Assembly (NCBI GenBank): GCA_035048815.1
Contig: JAUCBN010000054.1
Location: forward strand, 6,417,001 to 6,481,000
Origin: Abelmoschus esculentus
Lineage: Eukaryota > Streptophyta > Magnoliopsida > Malvales > Malvaceae
Direction: 5' to 3'
Length of the DNA stretch: 64,000 bases
Shown piece after piece: positions 22,372 through 34,272 of this stretch. The notes below the pieces were generated by a model. That model was given only the letters and a program-made list of their open reading frames with translations. It was not told the DNA's origin and searched no databases. How positions within the stretch are numbered: the first letter of the stretch is position 1; each line of letters starts with the position of its first letter. The translations under genes were made by a program, and so were the position numbers.

Positions 22372-25033
22372 TGATAAGTGCTCAACTCACTATCGTTTTT
22401 TGCACCTTTTATGGGTATTAATCACTAAATTTACACCCACTCGGACCAAAGCATATACTTAATGTGATATATTTAGGAGTTATGATTATAAAGATGATAT
22501 TTACAGAAAAGACAAGTTTTACTGCATTTTTATATCTGTGCAGGAGAAACAAGTGCCGCGACAGCAACATGGCCGAGGCAGGACCTGATGCTGAGGTAGT
22601 AGCTGAGAGCCAGGAAGCAATACTGTAGGTGATCGGAAGAGAAAAATCCAAGGGACGTTTCTGGACATGAAGCACATGGATCAGAGCTGGTTAGCATGAG
22701 GAAAAGCCCAAGACAAGGCCACGCGGGAAAGCCTCTTAGTTGAAATAAACTTGAAAATATTTTATTTATGTACATGACTTGTTCCCTACTCCAAGTTATA
22801 TTCTACTTAGGAAAGGTTTGCCCTAGGCCAAGCCTATATAAGACCTAACCATCCAATGTATTAGGAGAGTCAATTTTTAGAGAGTTCACCCTAAGACTCA
22901 TTGTTTTCTTTCTCTCAAATTATGTTATAAGTTTTCTTAGGGTTTAGGTGAAGGTTGTCGAGTATTTGTGAGAGGAGATTGTACTTTGTTCTTTGTTTCA
23001 ATACAATAAAATATCAAGGTTTGCTTATCCTTTGCCATTCTTTGTTCTTGCATTCAAGCTCGGGAGAGAAGTTTGTGAGTAATCTATTTATCTAGACTCG
23101 GGAGTGATAAGTGCTCAACACACTATCACTTTTTACTCCTTTTATGGGAATTAATCACCGAATATACACCCACTCGGACCAATGCATGTGCTTAATGTGA
23201 TATATTTAGAAGTTATACTCATATAGATAATATTTACAGAAAAATGCACGTTTTACTGCATTTTCATATCTGTGCAGGAGAACCATTGCCGCGGCAGCGA
23301 CAAGGCTGCCGCGGCAGGACCTGATGCCGAGGCAGCAGCAAAAGGACAAGAAGCAAGACTGTAGGCGATGGAAAGATAAAAATCCAAGGAACGTGTCTGG
23401 ACTCAAAGCCCATGAATCGGAGCTGGCTAGCATGAGGAAAAGCCCAAGAAAAGACCACGCGGGAAAGCCCCTTTAGCCGAATCAAACTTGGAAATATCTT
23501 AATTATGTACTTAACTTGTTCCCTACTCCAAGTTATATTCTACTTAGGAAAGGTTTGCCCTAGGTCTAGCCTATATAAAGACCTAGCCACCCAATGTAAA
23601 AGAGACTGAATACCTAGGGAGAGACTCGATCTTTATACTTGTCTTCTTCCTCTCCATTATGTTCTAAACCTTCTTAAGGATTAGGTGAAAGTTGTCGAGT
23701 ATATGTGAGAGGAGATTGTACTTTGTCTTTGATTCAATGCAATAAAATTATCAAGGTTTGCTTATCCTTTGTTATTCCTTGTTCTCGCATTCGAGCTCGG
23801 GAGAGGAGAGTGTGAGTCATCCATTTATCTAAGCTCGGGAGAGTTAGATTCACGAAAGGGATAAGTACGGTGTTTCAATCGCGAAATACTAACTCGACCT
23901 AGGGATAGGTTAAGAGTTTCAGCGGCTAAAAGAAGTGTGAGATTGGTTGGTGAGTATAATTGGTTCACGCCGGGAGGTATCATCAAGGACTAGTCATCAA
24001 TAGCACTCTGACTTAGGGATAAGCGGAGTCATTCAAGGATACTTCGCCGAACTTTGGTAAAGTCTACCCACGAGCAAGGAATTGCCACGACAGACAGTAT
24101 TGTCGCTGTTGAGGCAGTAAACTGCAGTGTTGCCGAGGCAGTGATATACGATTGCATTGAGCAGAGACAAGTCAATCAAATCCACAATACAACGCAATTG
24201 GATCCTGACCTATCTCTCTCTATTATTCCAACTCTTTATTTTTATTTAGTTATTTTAGTTTAGATAAACCAACTCAATTCACTTGTGTTTTTACTTTTCT
24301 ACAGAACAAGAAGGTGAAGAAAGCATATTAAGTCTACCGGTCCCTGAGGAGACGATAATCCGATAATACTTATCACTTATTACTTTCGATGTGTCCACTT
24401 GCACTAAATGCGCACTTTTGACACGCGACAGGGAGAGTTAGATTCACAAAAGGGATAAGTACGGTATTTCAATCGCGAAATACTAACTCGGCCTAGGGAT
24501 AGGTTAAGAGTTTCAGCGGCTAAAAGAAGTATGAGATTGGTTGATGATTATAATTGATTCACGCCGGGAGGTATCATCAAGGATGATCACCAACAATACT
24601 TCGACTTAGGGATAAGCGGAGTCATCCAAGGACACTGTGCCAAACTTTGATAAAGTCCACCCACGAGCAAGGGATTGCCGCGGCGGACAAGTATCGTTGC
24701 TGCCAAGGTAGTAATCTGCAGTACTACCGAGGCAGTGATGTACAATTGCATTGGACAGAGACAAGTCAATCAATTCCACAATACAACATAACTGGATCCT
24801 GCCCTCTCTCTTAATCAGATCTCATCTTTATTCTTAGTTTTCTTTATTTCAATTTATTTAGTTTCATCAAAATCAAACTTACTTGTGTCTTTATTTTGTT
24901 TCTTTTTACAGAGCAAGACGAAGGAGGCATATTTAGTAATCAATCCCTGTGGAGACGATACACGATTATATTGATCACTTTATTACTTGCGATGTTTCCA
25001 CTTGCACCAATTGCACACTTTTGACACGCAACA
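22372..25033 (+). mobile_element. Family-X solo LTR (outer), itself split by another copy
   Basis: Starts TGATAAGTGCTCAACTCA and ends TTTGACACGCAACA. A perfect 5-bp target duplication TCACA flanks it (22367-22371 and 25034-25038). Its body is 22372-23104 plus 24436-25033, about 1.33 kb once the nested copy is removed. No internal region remains. Confidence 0.93.
23105..24430 (+). mobile_element. Family-X solo LTR (inner, 1326 bp)
   Basis: Starts TGATAAGTGCTCAACACA and ends TTGACACGCGACA, with perfect target duplication GGGAG (23100-23104 and 24431-24435). A TATA box (TATATAAA, 23572-23579) and a downstream AATAAAA (near 23743) mark U3 and R. CG-rich palindromic motifs lie at 23284-23338 and 24084-24145. 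It is inserted in an older copy of the same LTR, so the family has been active more than once. Confidence 0.94.
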
Positions 25034-25471
25034 TCACACAACATCGGACCTCACACTCTTGGGTATCCGAATCCCATACCCACAATTTCGTAGCCATATT
25101 CAATCAATAACATCATATGCACAAATATCCATCACATGATCATATATTATTATAAGTCATCCTAAAGCATTTAGCTTACATTTCTCTACTTAAGTCTTAA
25201 TCATAGTCAAAATTCCTATCTCTCAGTTTTAATATTCATTTTAGGCCTAAAGGGACCTACCAGGGCTATTAATAAAATTTATTGACCCTCTGAACTCAAA
25301 TACTAAAACTTGGACATATTGATCTATACGTACCAATACGCCTACATGGGGTACCGATACTCCCTTAACCAGTATCGGTACTCCTCCTTCGAGTACCGAT
25401 ACCTAAAATCCATTCGAACAATCTAATTGTTTTTCCTCACGTCCTTATCGATACACCCATTTGGCGTACCG

Positions 25472-27631
25472 TGTAACACCCCAACTTTTCCCCTTTTGAA
25501 ACACTGAATCCCTAAATTGAAACCTTAAAAATTTGGGGATTTTCGATTTAAATTCTATTTGAATTCCTATGGCTTTTTCGCAAATTTTGAAAATGTGAGG
25601 GTTTTGTTGTAAACTTTTAAAAAGTTCTGACCCTAGTTGGGTATTTATACCATTTTAAAAATGGTAACCTTTCTCCCCTTTCTTTTCCGTATCAATTTTG
25701 TTTTGGGATTTAATTCCCATTTGTTTCTTATTTTAATTTTCTCCCAATCAACACTTCTTCCCTTTTTTGTTCATTTCCGATCTGAAAGCTTTCACTCTGG
25801 TAAGTTATTTCTTTTTCAATCTGTTCTTTATTTAATTTCGAATGTGTTTAGGAGTGGGTTGTCTTTGTTGTGTTTTGATTTTGAATCGGGAGTAAGAGTT
25901 TCTGAATCGGGTTTAAATCGAATCTAGTGGTGTTTTTGTTGGTTTAGAATCAAATTGGTTTAGGGTGTGTGTAGATCGAATCTGGAAAATTTGGAAAACC
26001 ATCGATTTTTCTAGGAATAATATGGGTTTCCCAGATTTTCTCAGAAAAGTTGTTGTTTTCAACCGAGACCCGACTGGCCCGACCCGTAACCTGACCCGAC
26101 TTGACCCGTAACCTAACCCGACCGTGACCCGTAACCCAACCCGACCCGTTGACGTCACTGTATATGTCATCTGCTGATGTCAACATTGACCAATGCTGAT
26201 GTCAGTGTTGACTTTTTCCGACTCGGTCTCACGTTATGTTTTTCGATGTCCTGAGTCTAATGGCACTGTCCGTTTTTCAAAATTCGAACCTGAAGTATCA
26301 TTTTTAGGGACTTTTAGTTTGTTTCCTTTTATCAGAGATTATTTGTATTGGAATCTGAATCTGGTTTATCAATTGGTTCAGGTGACCTGGATTCAGACCA
26401 CGAGCATCTACCTCCTCCTCTTGGACGACCTCCTATTCATAAGATTTTGGGACACATACGTGAGTTATCTGGTTATTCTGTTTCGTGTGTTTATTGATGT
26501 TTAGTGGCATAGTAATTTATCTTATTTGTGTTACTCGTAGGTTTTATGCCTATTAGACCTAGTGATAGGATTGAGCCCAGTAGACGTCATTATCAACTTT
26601 AAGTGATCTACTTCAGGTGTGTCTCTCCCGATAATTTTTTGTTTTAATTTTGTGTGCAACATTTTGTATATCTATTAATTTTGTATACCATGTTAATTGC
26701 ATTATTGTTGTGATTTTCTGAAAATAATTGAATAATTGTCATACTCTATAATATTAAATTGAATATCTAATTCTGATATTGTTATACATGCCTCATGTTA
26801 TTCTTCTAGGCATGCATTCCGACTCTGTTATCTGTTCGGATTTTGTTATTTGTTCATGTCATTGCATCGGTTGGATATTATGTACGGGGAAGTTCAGTGA
26901 TATCACCTATTTGTGAGTATCACTTATGATCAGTAGCTCTACCTTCGGGTCGAGTATCCACTTTTGTTCAGTGGCTCCACCTTCGGGTCGAGTAACCACT
27001 TCTGTACAGTGACTCCACCTTCGGGTTGAGCTTCACTTCTGATGGTGCGATGAAGTTAGAGTGGTTCAGGGGAACCTTCTCTTCTGATGGTGTTCGGTGT
27101 TGGGTGCATAACATATCATACATACATTACATCTCATGTTTTGATCTGATTTGAGTTATGCCATTCTGTTCTGAAATATGCTATTCTCTTTTGTTTTATA
27201 CTTTACTGTACTATAAATATGATTACTTGTACACTAGAGACACACTAAGCCCCCAAGATTACACCCATATAGTTTTTGTTTCAGATACTCAGATCTAGGC
27301 ATCGGTATTTGGAGGATCCTATTTTCAGAATTACTTCGTATGTTTTACAGACTTCAGTTTAATAATTTTTATTTCAGATATTTAGTATTTCTGTAATGAA
27401 TTACGGACTTTGGACATTTAATCGATTTTCAGAACTGTTTAAGTTTAGTATAATCTTGGGTTGAACCTTCACTTATTTAAATACTAAGTTTTTAGTATTT
27501 TTCATTATTACTAGCTTATAATTTATCGAAATTTAAAATTTATTTCATTAAACCCTAACTTGAGGAACATGTTTTACTAGCGTAAATCTTAAGTTTTCAT
27601 CTAAGAAATTAGGTTAAATTTAGAGGTTACA
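25472..27631 (+). repeat. 5' LTR of the Tekay-like element
   Basis: 2160 bp starting TGTAACACCCCAACTTTT and ending TTTAGAGGTTACA next to the primer site. Contains a run of CCCGACCC-type words at 26070-26150 and a 38-bp tandem triplet at 26931-27045. It matches 29442-about 31490 throughout. Confidence 0.87.
26931..27045. repeat. 38-bp tandem triplet in the Tekay-like LTR
   Basis: Three units start at 26931, 26969 and 27007, each of the form CAGTGGCTCCACCTTCGGGT then CGAGTATCCACTTCTG. The same triplet is in the 3' LTR at 30805, 30843 and 30881 with the same period. Confidence 0.85.
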
Positions 27632-27743
27632 TTTAGTGGTATCAGAGCCAGGTTCAATCCTCCGACTGTGAGTTCCAAAATGATTTTTGACCTAAAAATA
27701 ATATTTTAAACCTAGTTGATAATCCGGATTCTAATTTTGACTC

Positions 27744-29150
27744 GTGTTTAAAATTTTCCGAAGTATTTTGAAAAATACTCCGAGTACCAGTTCTAACATA
27801 GGATTATGTTTATCCTTCTGTAATTATACTACTTTGCCACCCCGTAGGAGTACACGTCTTCCGATTAGTCGAGGCAGAGGTCGAGGTCGTACCACTGTTT
27901 CTGCAAGTGATGTCCCACCACATGTGGATCTGCCACAGGATAAAAGTGTAGCACAAGATATATGAGGGGAGGAACAACCTGTTATTCAAACTGAGGCTCA
28001 ACAAGCCGAAGTTAATCAGCCATCCCAGAGTGAGGAATCATATGTTTCTAGAGACAGTGAGTCTGTAGGTCTAAATTCTGTCTTTTTACAAAGAGATTTG
28101 CTTCGATATCTCCGTCAGACTGAGGGTGTTAGGAAACCTATAGACACTGAGTTTTTAGTTGTTGATATGACTATGTTTGATGTTAAGACCGGTACAGACC
28201 CAACAGATGCAGAGTATTGGTTGAAGAAGCTGCAACGACATTTTGTTGAGATGGATTATCCTTCAGATAAGAAATTGAAGGCAGCTATATCCTTACTTCA
28301 AGGGGAAGCCCTTAACTGGTGGGAGGCTAAGGAGAGAGTTATTGCTGATGATAAGATCACGTGGGAGCTTTTCCGGTAGGCTTTTTGAGGATAGATATGT
28401 GGGTCCTGAGTATTTGGCAAAGTGCCGAGACGACTTTCTGAACTTACAACAGAATGACATGACAGTCAATGACTACGAGATCGAGTTTCTGTGTTTACTA
28501 TATTATGCTCCGTAATTTGTTGCAACTGAGAAGCAAAAGTGTGATTATTTTCTGAAAGGACTTCGGGTGCCTATTAAGATTGTTGTAGCTACTCACCATG
28601 AAACCGAGTACAAGATGATCACTCGGCAAGCTAGAACAACCAAACGTAATGAGAGTTTGAGGATTCAGCAGGAATCCCAGGGCCATGATCGATCTAGACG
28701 ACAGTCTGCGACACCAGTTTAGCACAATTAGGGTTACCAGTCCGGGGAGAGGGGTAGAGAGGAGTTTGAGCCTCAGAGTTCATCACGGGCTAGACCAACA
28801 GTGTCTGTTGTTCCGACTGCTAGTGGAGCTGGATCCACTAGTACTCGTGTTGTGCCATAGTGTTCATTCTGCAAAAAGTGGCATTCAAGAGGGTCTAGGA
28901 TGAAGAGTGGAGCTTGTTTCCACTGCGGGTCTTACGAGCATCGTCTCAAGGATTGTCTAGTGTCACCACAATCAGTTTATGCTCTGGGTCAGTCTTAAGC
29001 ATCAATATAGACCCCTACTAGGGGAAGAGGTCAGGGTAGACCTTCTAAGATTGATGTCAATTGTAGAGGTAGAGCTAATCAGTTTAGAGGATCATCCGGA
29101 TCAGGGGCATCTTAGCCTGGCTTAGTATATGCTTCTAGGAGACATGAGGA
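27744..29150 (+). pseudogene. Tekay-like gag pseudogene with zinc knuckle
   Basis: Frames in order give PPRRSTRLPISRGRGRGRTT (Arg/Gly-rich N-terminus), MFDVKTGTDPTDAEYWLKKL, AAISLLQGEALNWWEAKE, EYLAKCRDDFLNLQQNDMTV, EYKMITRQARTTKRNESLRI and a zinc knuckle CFHCGSYEHRLKDC (CX2CX4HX4C, near 28918-28960). These are Gag core and nucleocapsid hallmarks of Tekay/Del chromoviruses. In-frame stops include those near 27963 and after 28720, and the frame shifts near 28375. After the knuckle the protease start (LVYASRRHEDRLKPDDIVGI) is read but the catalytic part is gone. Confidence 0.8.
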
Positions 29151-29441
29151 TCGACTTAAGCCGGATGATATAGTAGGTATCTTTTCTTTTCTTGCTTTTT
29201 CCTTTCCGAACTTCTGGTTAATGGTTCTATCTATTCACACACTTTTAGTACAGTCTCCGGTTCATTCTCTAGATATCTAGAAATTTCTATAAACTACTCT
29301 AGTAGTTTGGTTTCTGTAAATCACCCAATAAACAATCCTATTCGGGCTTTGTGGGAGCCCAAATCTGTTATTAAGCCAGTTTTTGCATCTCTTTGATCCA
29401 AGTAAATTTTGAGGACGAGATTTCTGTAAGGAGGGGAGAGT

Positions 29442-31490
29442 TGTAACACCCAAACTTTTCCTCTTTTGAAACCCTAAATCCCTAAATTGAAACCCTAAAA
29501 TTTGGGGATTTTCGATTTAAATTCTATTTGAATTCCTGTGGCTTTTTTGTAAATTTTGAAAATATGAGGGTTCTGTTGTAAACTTTTAAAAAGTTCTTAT
29601 CCTACTTGGGTATTTATACCATTTTAAAAATTGTAATTGTTCTCCCCCTTTTTTTCCGTATCAGTTTTGTTTTGGGATTTAATTCTTATTTGTTTCTCAT
29701 TTTAATTTTCTCTCGATCAACACTTCTTCCCTTCTTTTTCATTATGTTCTTTATTTAATTTCGAATGTGATTGGGAGTGGGTTGTCTTTGTGATTTTGAA
29801 TCGGGAGTAAGAATTTATGAATCGGGTTTAAATCGAATCTAGTGGTGTTTTTGTTGGTTTAGAATCAAATCGGTTTAGGGTGTGTATAAATCGAATCTGA
29901 AAAATTTGGAAACCCATCAATTTTTCTGGGAATAATCTAGGTTTCCCAGATTTTCCCGGGAAAGCTGGTGTTTTCACCCGAGACCCGACCCGTAACCTGA
30001 CCCAACCCGACCCGTAACTTGACCCGACCTGACCGTGACCCGTAACCTGACCCGTTGACGTCACTGCTGATGTCAACGTTGACTTTTTTCGACTCGGCCT
30101 CACATTATGTTTTTCGACGTCCTTAGTCCAATGGCATTGTCCCTTTTTCAAAATTCAGACCCGAAGTGTCATTTTTAGGGCCTTTTATTTTGTGTCCTTT
30201 TATCAGAGATTATCTGTATTGGAATCTGAATCTGGTTTATCAATTGGTTCAGGTGACGTGGATTCAGACCCCGAGCATCTACCTCCTCCTCCTCCTGGAC
30301 GACCTCCTGTTCATCAGATTTTGGGACACGCACGTTAGTTATCTGGTTATTCTGTTTCATGTGTTTACTGTTGTTTTGTGGCATAGTAGTTTATCTTATT
30401 CTGTGTTACTCGTAGGTTCTACGCCTGTTAGACCTAGTGATAGGACTAAGCCCAGTAGATGTCACTATCGACGTTAAGTGATCTGCTTCAAGTGTGTCTC
30501 TCCCGTTAATTTTCTATTTAATTCTGTGTGCAACATTTTGTATATCTATTAATTTTGTATACCATGTTAATTGCATTATTGTTGTGATTTTCTGAAAATA
30601 ATTGAATAATTGTCATGCTTTGTGATATTAAATTGAATATCTGATTCTCACATTGTTATACACGCCTCATGTTATTCTTCTAGGCATGCATTCCGACTCT
30701 ATTATCTGTTCCGATTTTGTTATCTGTTCATGTCATTGCATCGGTTGGATATTGTGTACGAGGAAGTTCAGTGATATCATCTATTGGTGAGTATCACTTC
30801 TAATCAGTGGCTCTACCTTCGGGTCGAGTATCCACTTCTATTTAGTGGCTCCACCTTCGGGTCGAGTAACCACTTCTATACAGTGACTCCAGCTTCAGGT
30901 CGAGCTTCACTTCTGATGGTGTGATAGAGTTAGAGTGGTTCAGGGGAACCTTCTCTTTTGATGGTGTTTGGTTTGGGGTTCATAACATATCATACATACA
31001 TTACATCTCATGTTTTGATCTGATTTGAATTATGCTATTATGTTCTGAAATATGCTATTCTGTTTTGTGTTATACTTTACTGTACTGTAAATATGATTAC
31101 CTATACACTAGAGACAAACTAAGCTCTCAAGATTACACCCATATAGTTTTTATTTCAGATACTCAGATCTAGGCATCGGTATTTGGAGGATCCTATTTTC
31201 AGAACTACTTCGTATTTTTTACAGACTTTAGTTTAATAATTTTTATTTCGGATATTCAGTATTTCTGTAATGAATTACATACTTTGAAAATTTAATCGAT
31301 TTTTAGAACTGTTTAAGTTTAGTATAATCTTGGGTTGAACCATCAGTTATTTAAATACTAAGTTTTCAGTATTTTTCATTATTACTGGCTTATAATTTAT
31401 CAAAATTTAAAATTTATTTCATTAAACGCTAACTTGCGGAACAAGTTTTACTAGCGTAAACCCTAAGTTTTAATCTAAGAAATTAGGTTT
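29442..31490 (+). repeat. 3' LTR of the Tekay-like element
   Basis: Starts TGTAACACCCAAACTTTT after a polypurine tract and follows the 5' LTR, with small deletions, to about 31490. The last 16 bases of the 5' LTR (AAATTTAGAGGTTACA) are replaced by TATTAACGTAAACCCTAA, a word that duplicates sequence about 40 bp upstream. Confidence 0.82.
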
Positions 31491-33149
31491 ATTAACGTAA
31501 ACCCTAACGATACGTGCCCGTGTACCGGTACCCAAAAATGATTATGGAATTCCTAAATATACATTAGTATCGATACACATAGAGTCATATCGGTATGTCC
31601 TCCTAAAACACGTATTTTTTTCCTTTCACGGGTACCTATACGGGTACTTCCTGTACCAATACTTGAACCCAAATTTCTAGGTCTGAAGCTCGAGAACACA
31701 TCTTTCTCTACCTAAAAGTCATTTTTTGCCTCCCAAAATTCACCCACAAGATATTTAAGGCTCAACAAACACATTACAATCAATTTCAACATACCATAAG
31801 CTCAAATTCGAATTTCACCATTAAAGAATTTAAACTACCAAACCCAAAATCAATCATGCATAAACAACTACCTATCCGTACATACTGACATGCAAGGCAA
31901 CTTTGTTTATTATATGCATGTAACATAGGAGTTCGAGGTGTACGAACCTTAAGTCTATATTTTCTAACTCGCTCTTTTAGTTTCCTGGGTCACCCACTTG
32001 ATTCAATATCTAGACCGGAACAACCCTCGTATACCAACAAATACGAAAAAACATTAAGACCATGCACCTCCTATATGATTCATAAAGTGAAATGTGTAAA
32101 AACATCTTATTGGGTTTGAATTTGGCAAAACCAACTGCGTTATTGGATCCAGAATGTCGAGAAACCTCAAGATAGAGTACCTCGAAAAAAGTCAACAGCC
32201 CAGTCAACGCCACTCAACACCGGTCAACTTTCCAGTTAAGTTGGTTGATCTAAGTGTGGTGTAGGTGCACGGTAAACCAGTGCACCCACGGGAGCGTGAT
32301 CTGATTCAGGAAGATCCACGTGAAACCTGGTCTATAATACACTCTCAATAGCGGCGCGTGGACAGTTTTCCAGTGGCGGTCGAAAGCCGGCAAGCTCTAG
32401 TCTAATAGTTCTTCGGTCGGTGAGCACACTATTGAATAAGGTTTTCAGAGGAAAACGATCGAACGTGACATTTCAAGCTTGGTCAAATCTTCTTTCCCTC
32501 CATCCCAGCGAATGACAACTCGAACGACGACGAGACAACCATCGAACGACTCATCTTGACGAGCTGGACACGATAGTGGTGGTGATGATGGCCATGGAGG
32601 CTTCGGTGATGGTGGAAGAAAAAAAAATCTCTCTCACCCTCTCTTTCTTTCTTTCTCTCTCTATCATTTCTATCATTTTCTCTTTCCTCCCTTCTTTTTT
32701 TTCCCATCCTATCACCAACCACCTCTTTTATTACCACCTTATCTACTCATCCTTTCTTTTTCTTTTTATTTATTTTCCTTTCAATTATCAACCCAAATTT
32801 TATATTTCAAGTGGGCTCTAACATATAAGATCAAAATAATTGGGTCCAAGACTCGAAAGTTGGGTCGTTACAGATAGATAATATAATAGAGTATAACGAG
32901 CGCATTTGGAGTTGGACAAATATTGTTGAGAGAGAATAATCCCATTTATAATGAAAGTGGTAGAGAGTACTAAAAGAATTACGTCATTATCCAATACCAA
33001 GCCTAGTCAAAGAGACATACTACATGTTAATTAAAGTTTGGGCAATTAAAAAGAAGAAATAAAGACCTTAATAAATAGGGGACAAAATTAGGTTATCAAA
33101 CTTGTGAGAAAAATGCAAGATAATTTGACGAATACAACGCCAATCAAGG

Positions 33150-33538
33150 TTCATTTATGCACATTGCCCGATGTCTATGTATAATAACCGAACATTATTT
33201 GAAGATAGATTCACTTCAATCCGTCTTTAAACAGTGTAAGAAATTGTTTACTGTCCCCTGTATGCATGCATGCATATCACGGCTAAAAAGCCTATCACCT
33301 CATTTGCATATAATGGACTGTTTGAAGCAAGAGTCTTCTCATTTCGCCTTTAAATAGTCCATATCTCATATTGTAACGTCATGTGACATACATATACTAT
33401 TTGAAGTTGACATCTCTTGCCATTAATTTTATTTTTTAAAATTATATCATTTTTCGATTATATTTATTTGAATAGTGAAAATATTATTAAAAAATGAGGT
33501 GTTTTCTCATCATATTTAATATCACTGTAATTGTAGTG
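33150..33538 (+). repeat. Right arm of the large inverted-repeat element
   Basis: Mirror of 21095-21495. Between the arms lies about 430 bp of original spacer (21496-21650 plus 32873-33149) interrupted by the 11-kb nested LTR block. This suggests a foldback-type or long-TIR non-autonomous element that was a landing site for the LTRs. Confidence 0.6.
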
Positions 33539-34272
33539 ACCCTCCCGCTATTTTAAAATTTATAAGTCTCCAAAATAAAATTTGAAATGTCTCAAAATTT
33601 AGAAAATTAAGGTTTAATTAAAAATTAATTTGAAAAATTTGGAATTAGGTTTAAAAATTGGGAATTTTGAAATTAAGGTTAGGGATTTTGAAAGATTGAA
33701 AATTAGGATTTTAGAATTTGAAAAAGGAATTAAGAATTCAAAAACATAAGGTTAGGGATTTGAATTTAAAATTGAGAATTGTGGAAATGGATTTTAGAAA
33801 TTAAGAATCTAGGGATTTAGAAAACAAAAGTAATTAGGGATTTAAAAGATTTGAAAATTGGGGAGAATGATAAAAAATGATTTATAAAAACATTTTAAAA
33901 ATAAGTGAAAAATAAAATGGAGTCGCCATCGGTCACTTTTGGTAGATCGAGCACCGTAAAACCAGAGATTCGAAATGATTTGGGTTCGAGAGTCGATTAC
34001 GATTAAAATCGGTTTTAGCGTTTTAAAATCGCCCAAAATTGGAACCTTTTCAAAATGCTGCTTAATTAATTTAGGAATTTCCGATTTAAAGTGGCATTAA
34101 TTTGATATTTGTTTAAAAATTCAAATTTATTTTCGTTTTACCGTATCTTTATTCAAAGGTAAACGCATACACCGCCACCATTACGCCTAGTGTCGGACCC
34201 GTTACGACCGAATAAAGATATATTTATTAGGTTCATTGATTAATTAAGTGTGAAATGTAAAATCAACATAAG
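33539..34272 (+). mobile_element. Truncated gypsy-type LTR fragment
   Basis: A purine-rich low-complexity stretch (33570-33880, repeated AATTAGGGATTTGAAA-like words) leads into GAGTCGCCATCGGTCA and GGTTCGAGAGTCGATTACG. Words like these are frequent near the start of certain plant gypsy LTRs. It begins around TGTAGTGACCCTCCCG (33532) and is cut at 34272 by a family-X LTR. Confidence 0.45.

Larger units (their letters stand above)
25472..31490 (+). mobile_element. Tekay-like Ty3/gypsy element lacking most of pol
   Basis: 5' LTR 25472-27631 (TGTAACACCCC...GAGGTTACA, 2160 bp), primer site TGGTATCAGAGCCAGG from 27637, a damaged gag (27744 to about 29150), the first part of a protease region, then directly the end of pol (NFEDEI-type tail near 29405) and the polypurine tract GGAGGGGAGAG before a 3' LTR at 29442. 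RT, RNase H and integrase are absent. The 3' LTR loses similarity after about 31490 and its exact end is unclear. TACCG precedes the 5' LTR; no certain duplication was found on the right. Confidence 0.85.
21651..32872 (-). mobile_element. Ty3/gypsy solo LTR, split by two later insertions
   Basis: The reverse strand starts TGTAACGACCCAACTTTC (at 32872) and ends CAAGGGTGTTAAA (at 21651), typical start and end words of long Tekay-type plant LTRs. The pieces are 21651-22371, 25039-25471 and about 31490-32872, roughly 2.5 kb in total. It contains a 50-bp tandem repeat, a field of GTACCGATAC-like words (25330-25470 and 31510-31680) and a C/T-rich tract (32620-32720). Both breaks are explained by insertions. 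No internal domain is present, so it is a solo LTR. Confidence 0.65.

Noticed and set aside
24054..24263. Short frames inside family-X LTRs (also 40721-40930, 46487-46696, 48856-49053, 55720-55935)
   Set aside because: They recur only because the LTR recurs. They are not preserved at full length in all copies and lie in R/U5, so they are not treated as genes.
31440..31512. GTAAACCCTAA words resembling plant telomere repeat (CCCTAAA)
   Set aside because: Only two isolated copies within a gypsy LTR end; no tandem telomeric array.
33525..33540. CACTA-type terminus (reverse CACTACAATT) at the right arm of the inverted-repeat element
   Set aside because: The left arm does not keep the CACTA end, and the TGTAGTGACCCTCCC word may belong to the adjacent LTR fragment, so the superfamily was left open.
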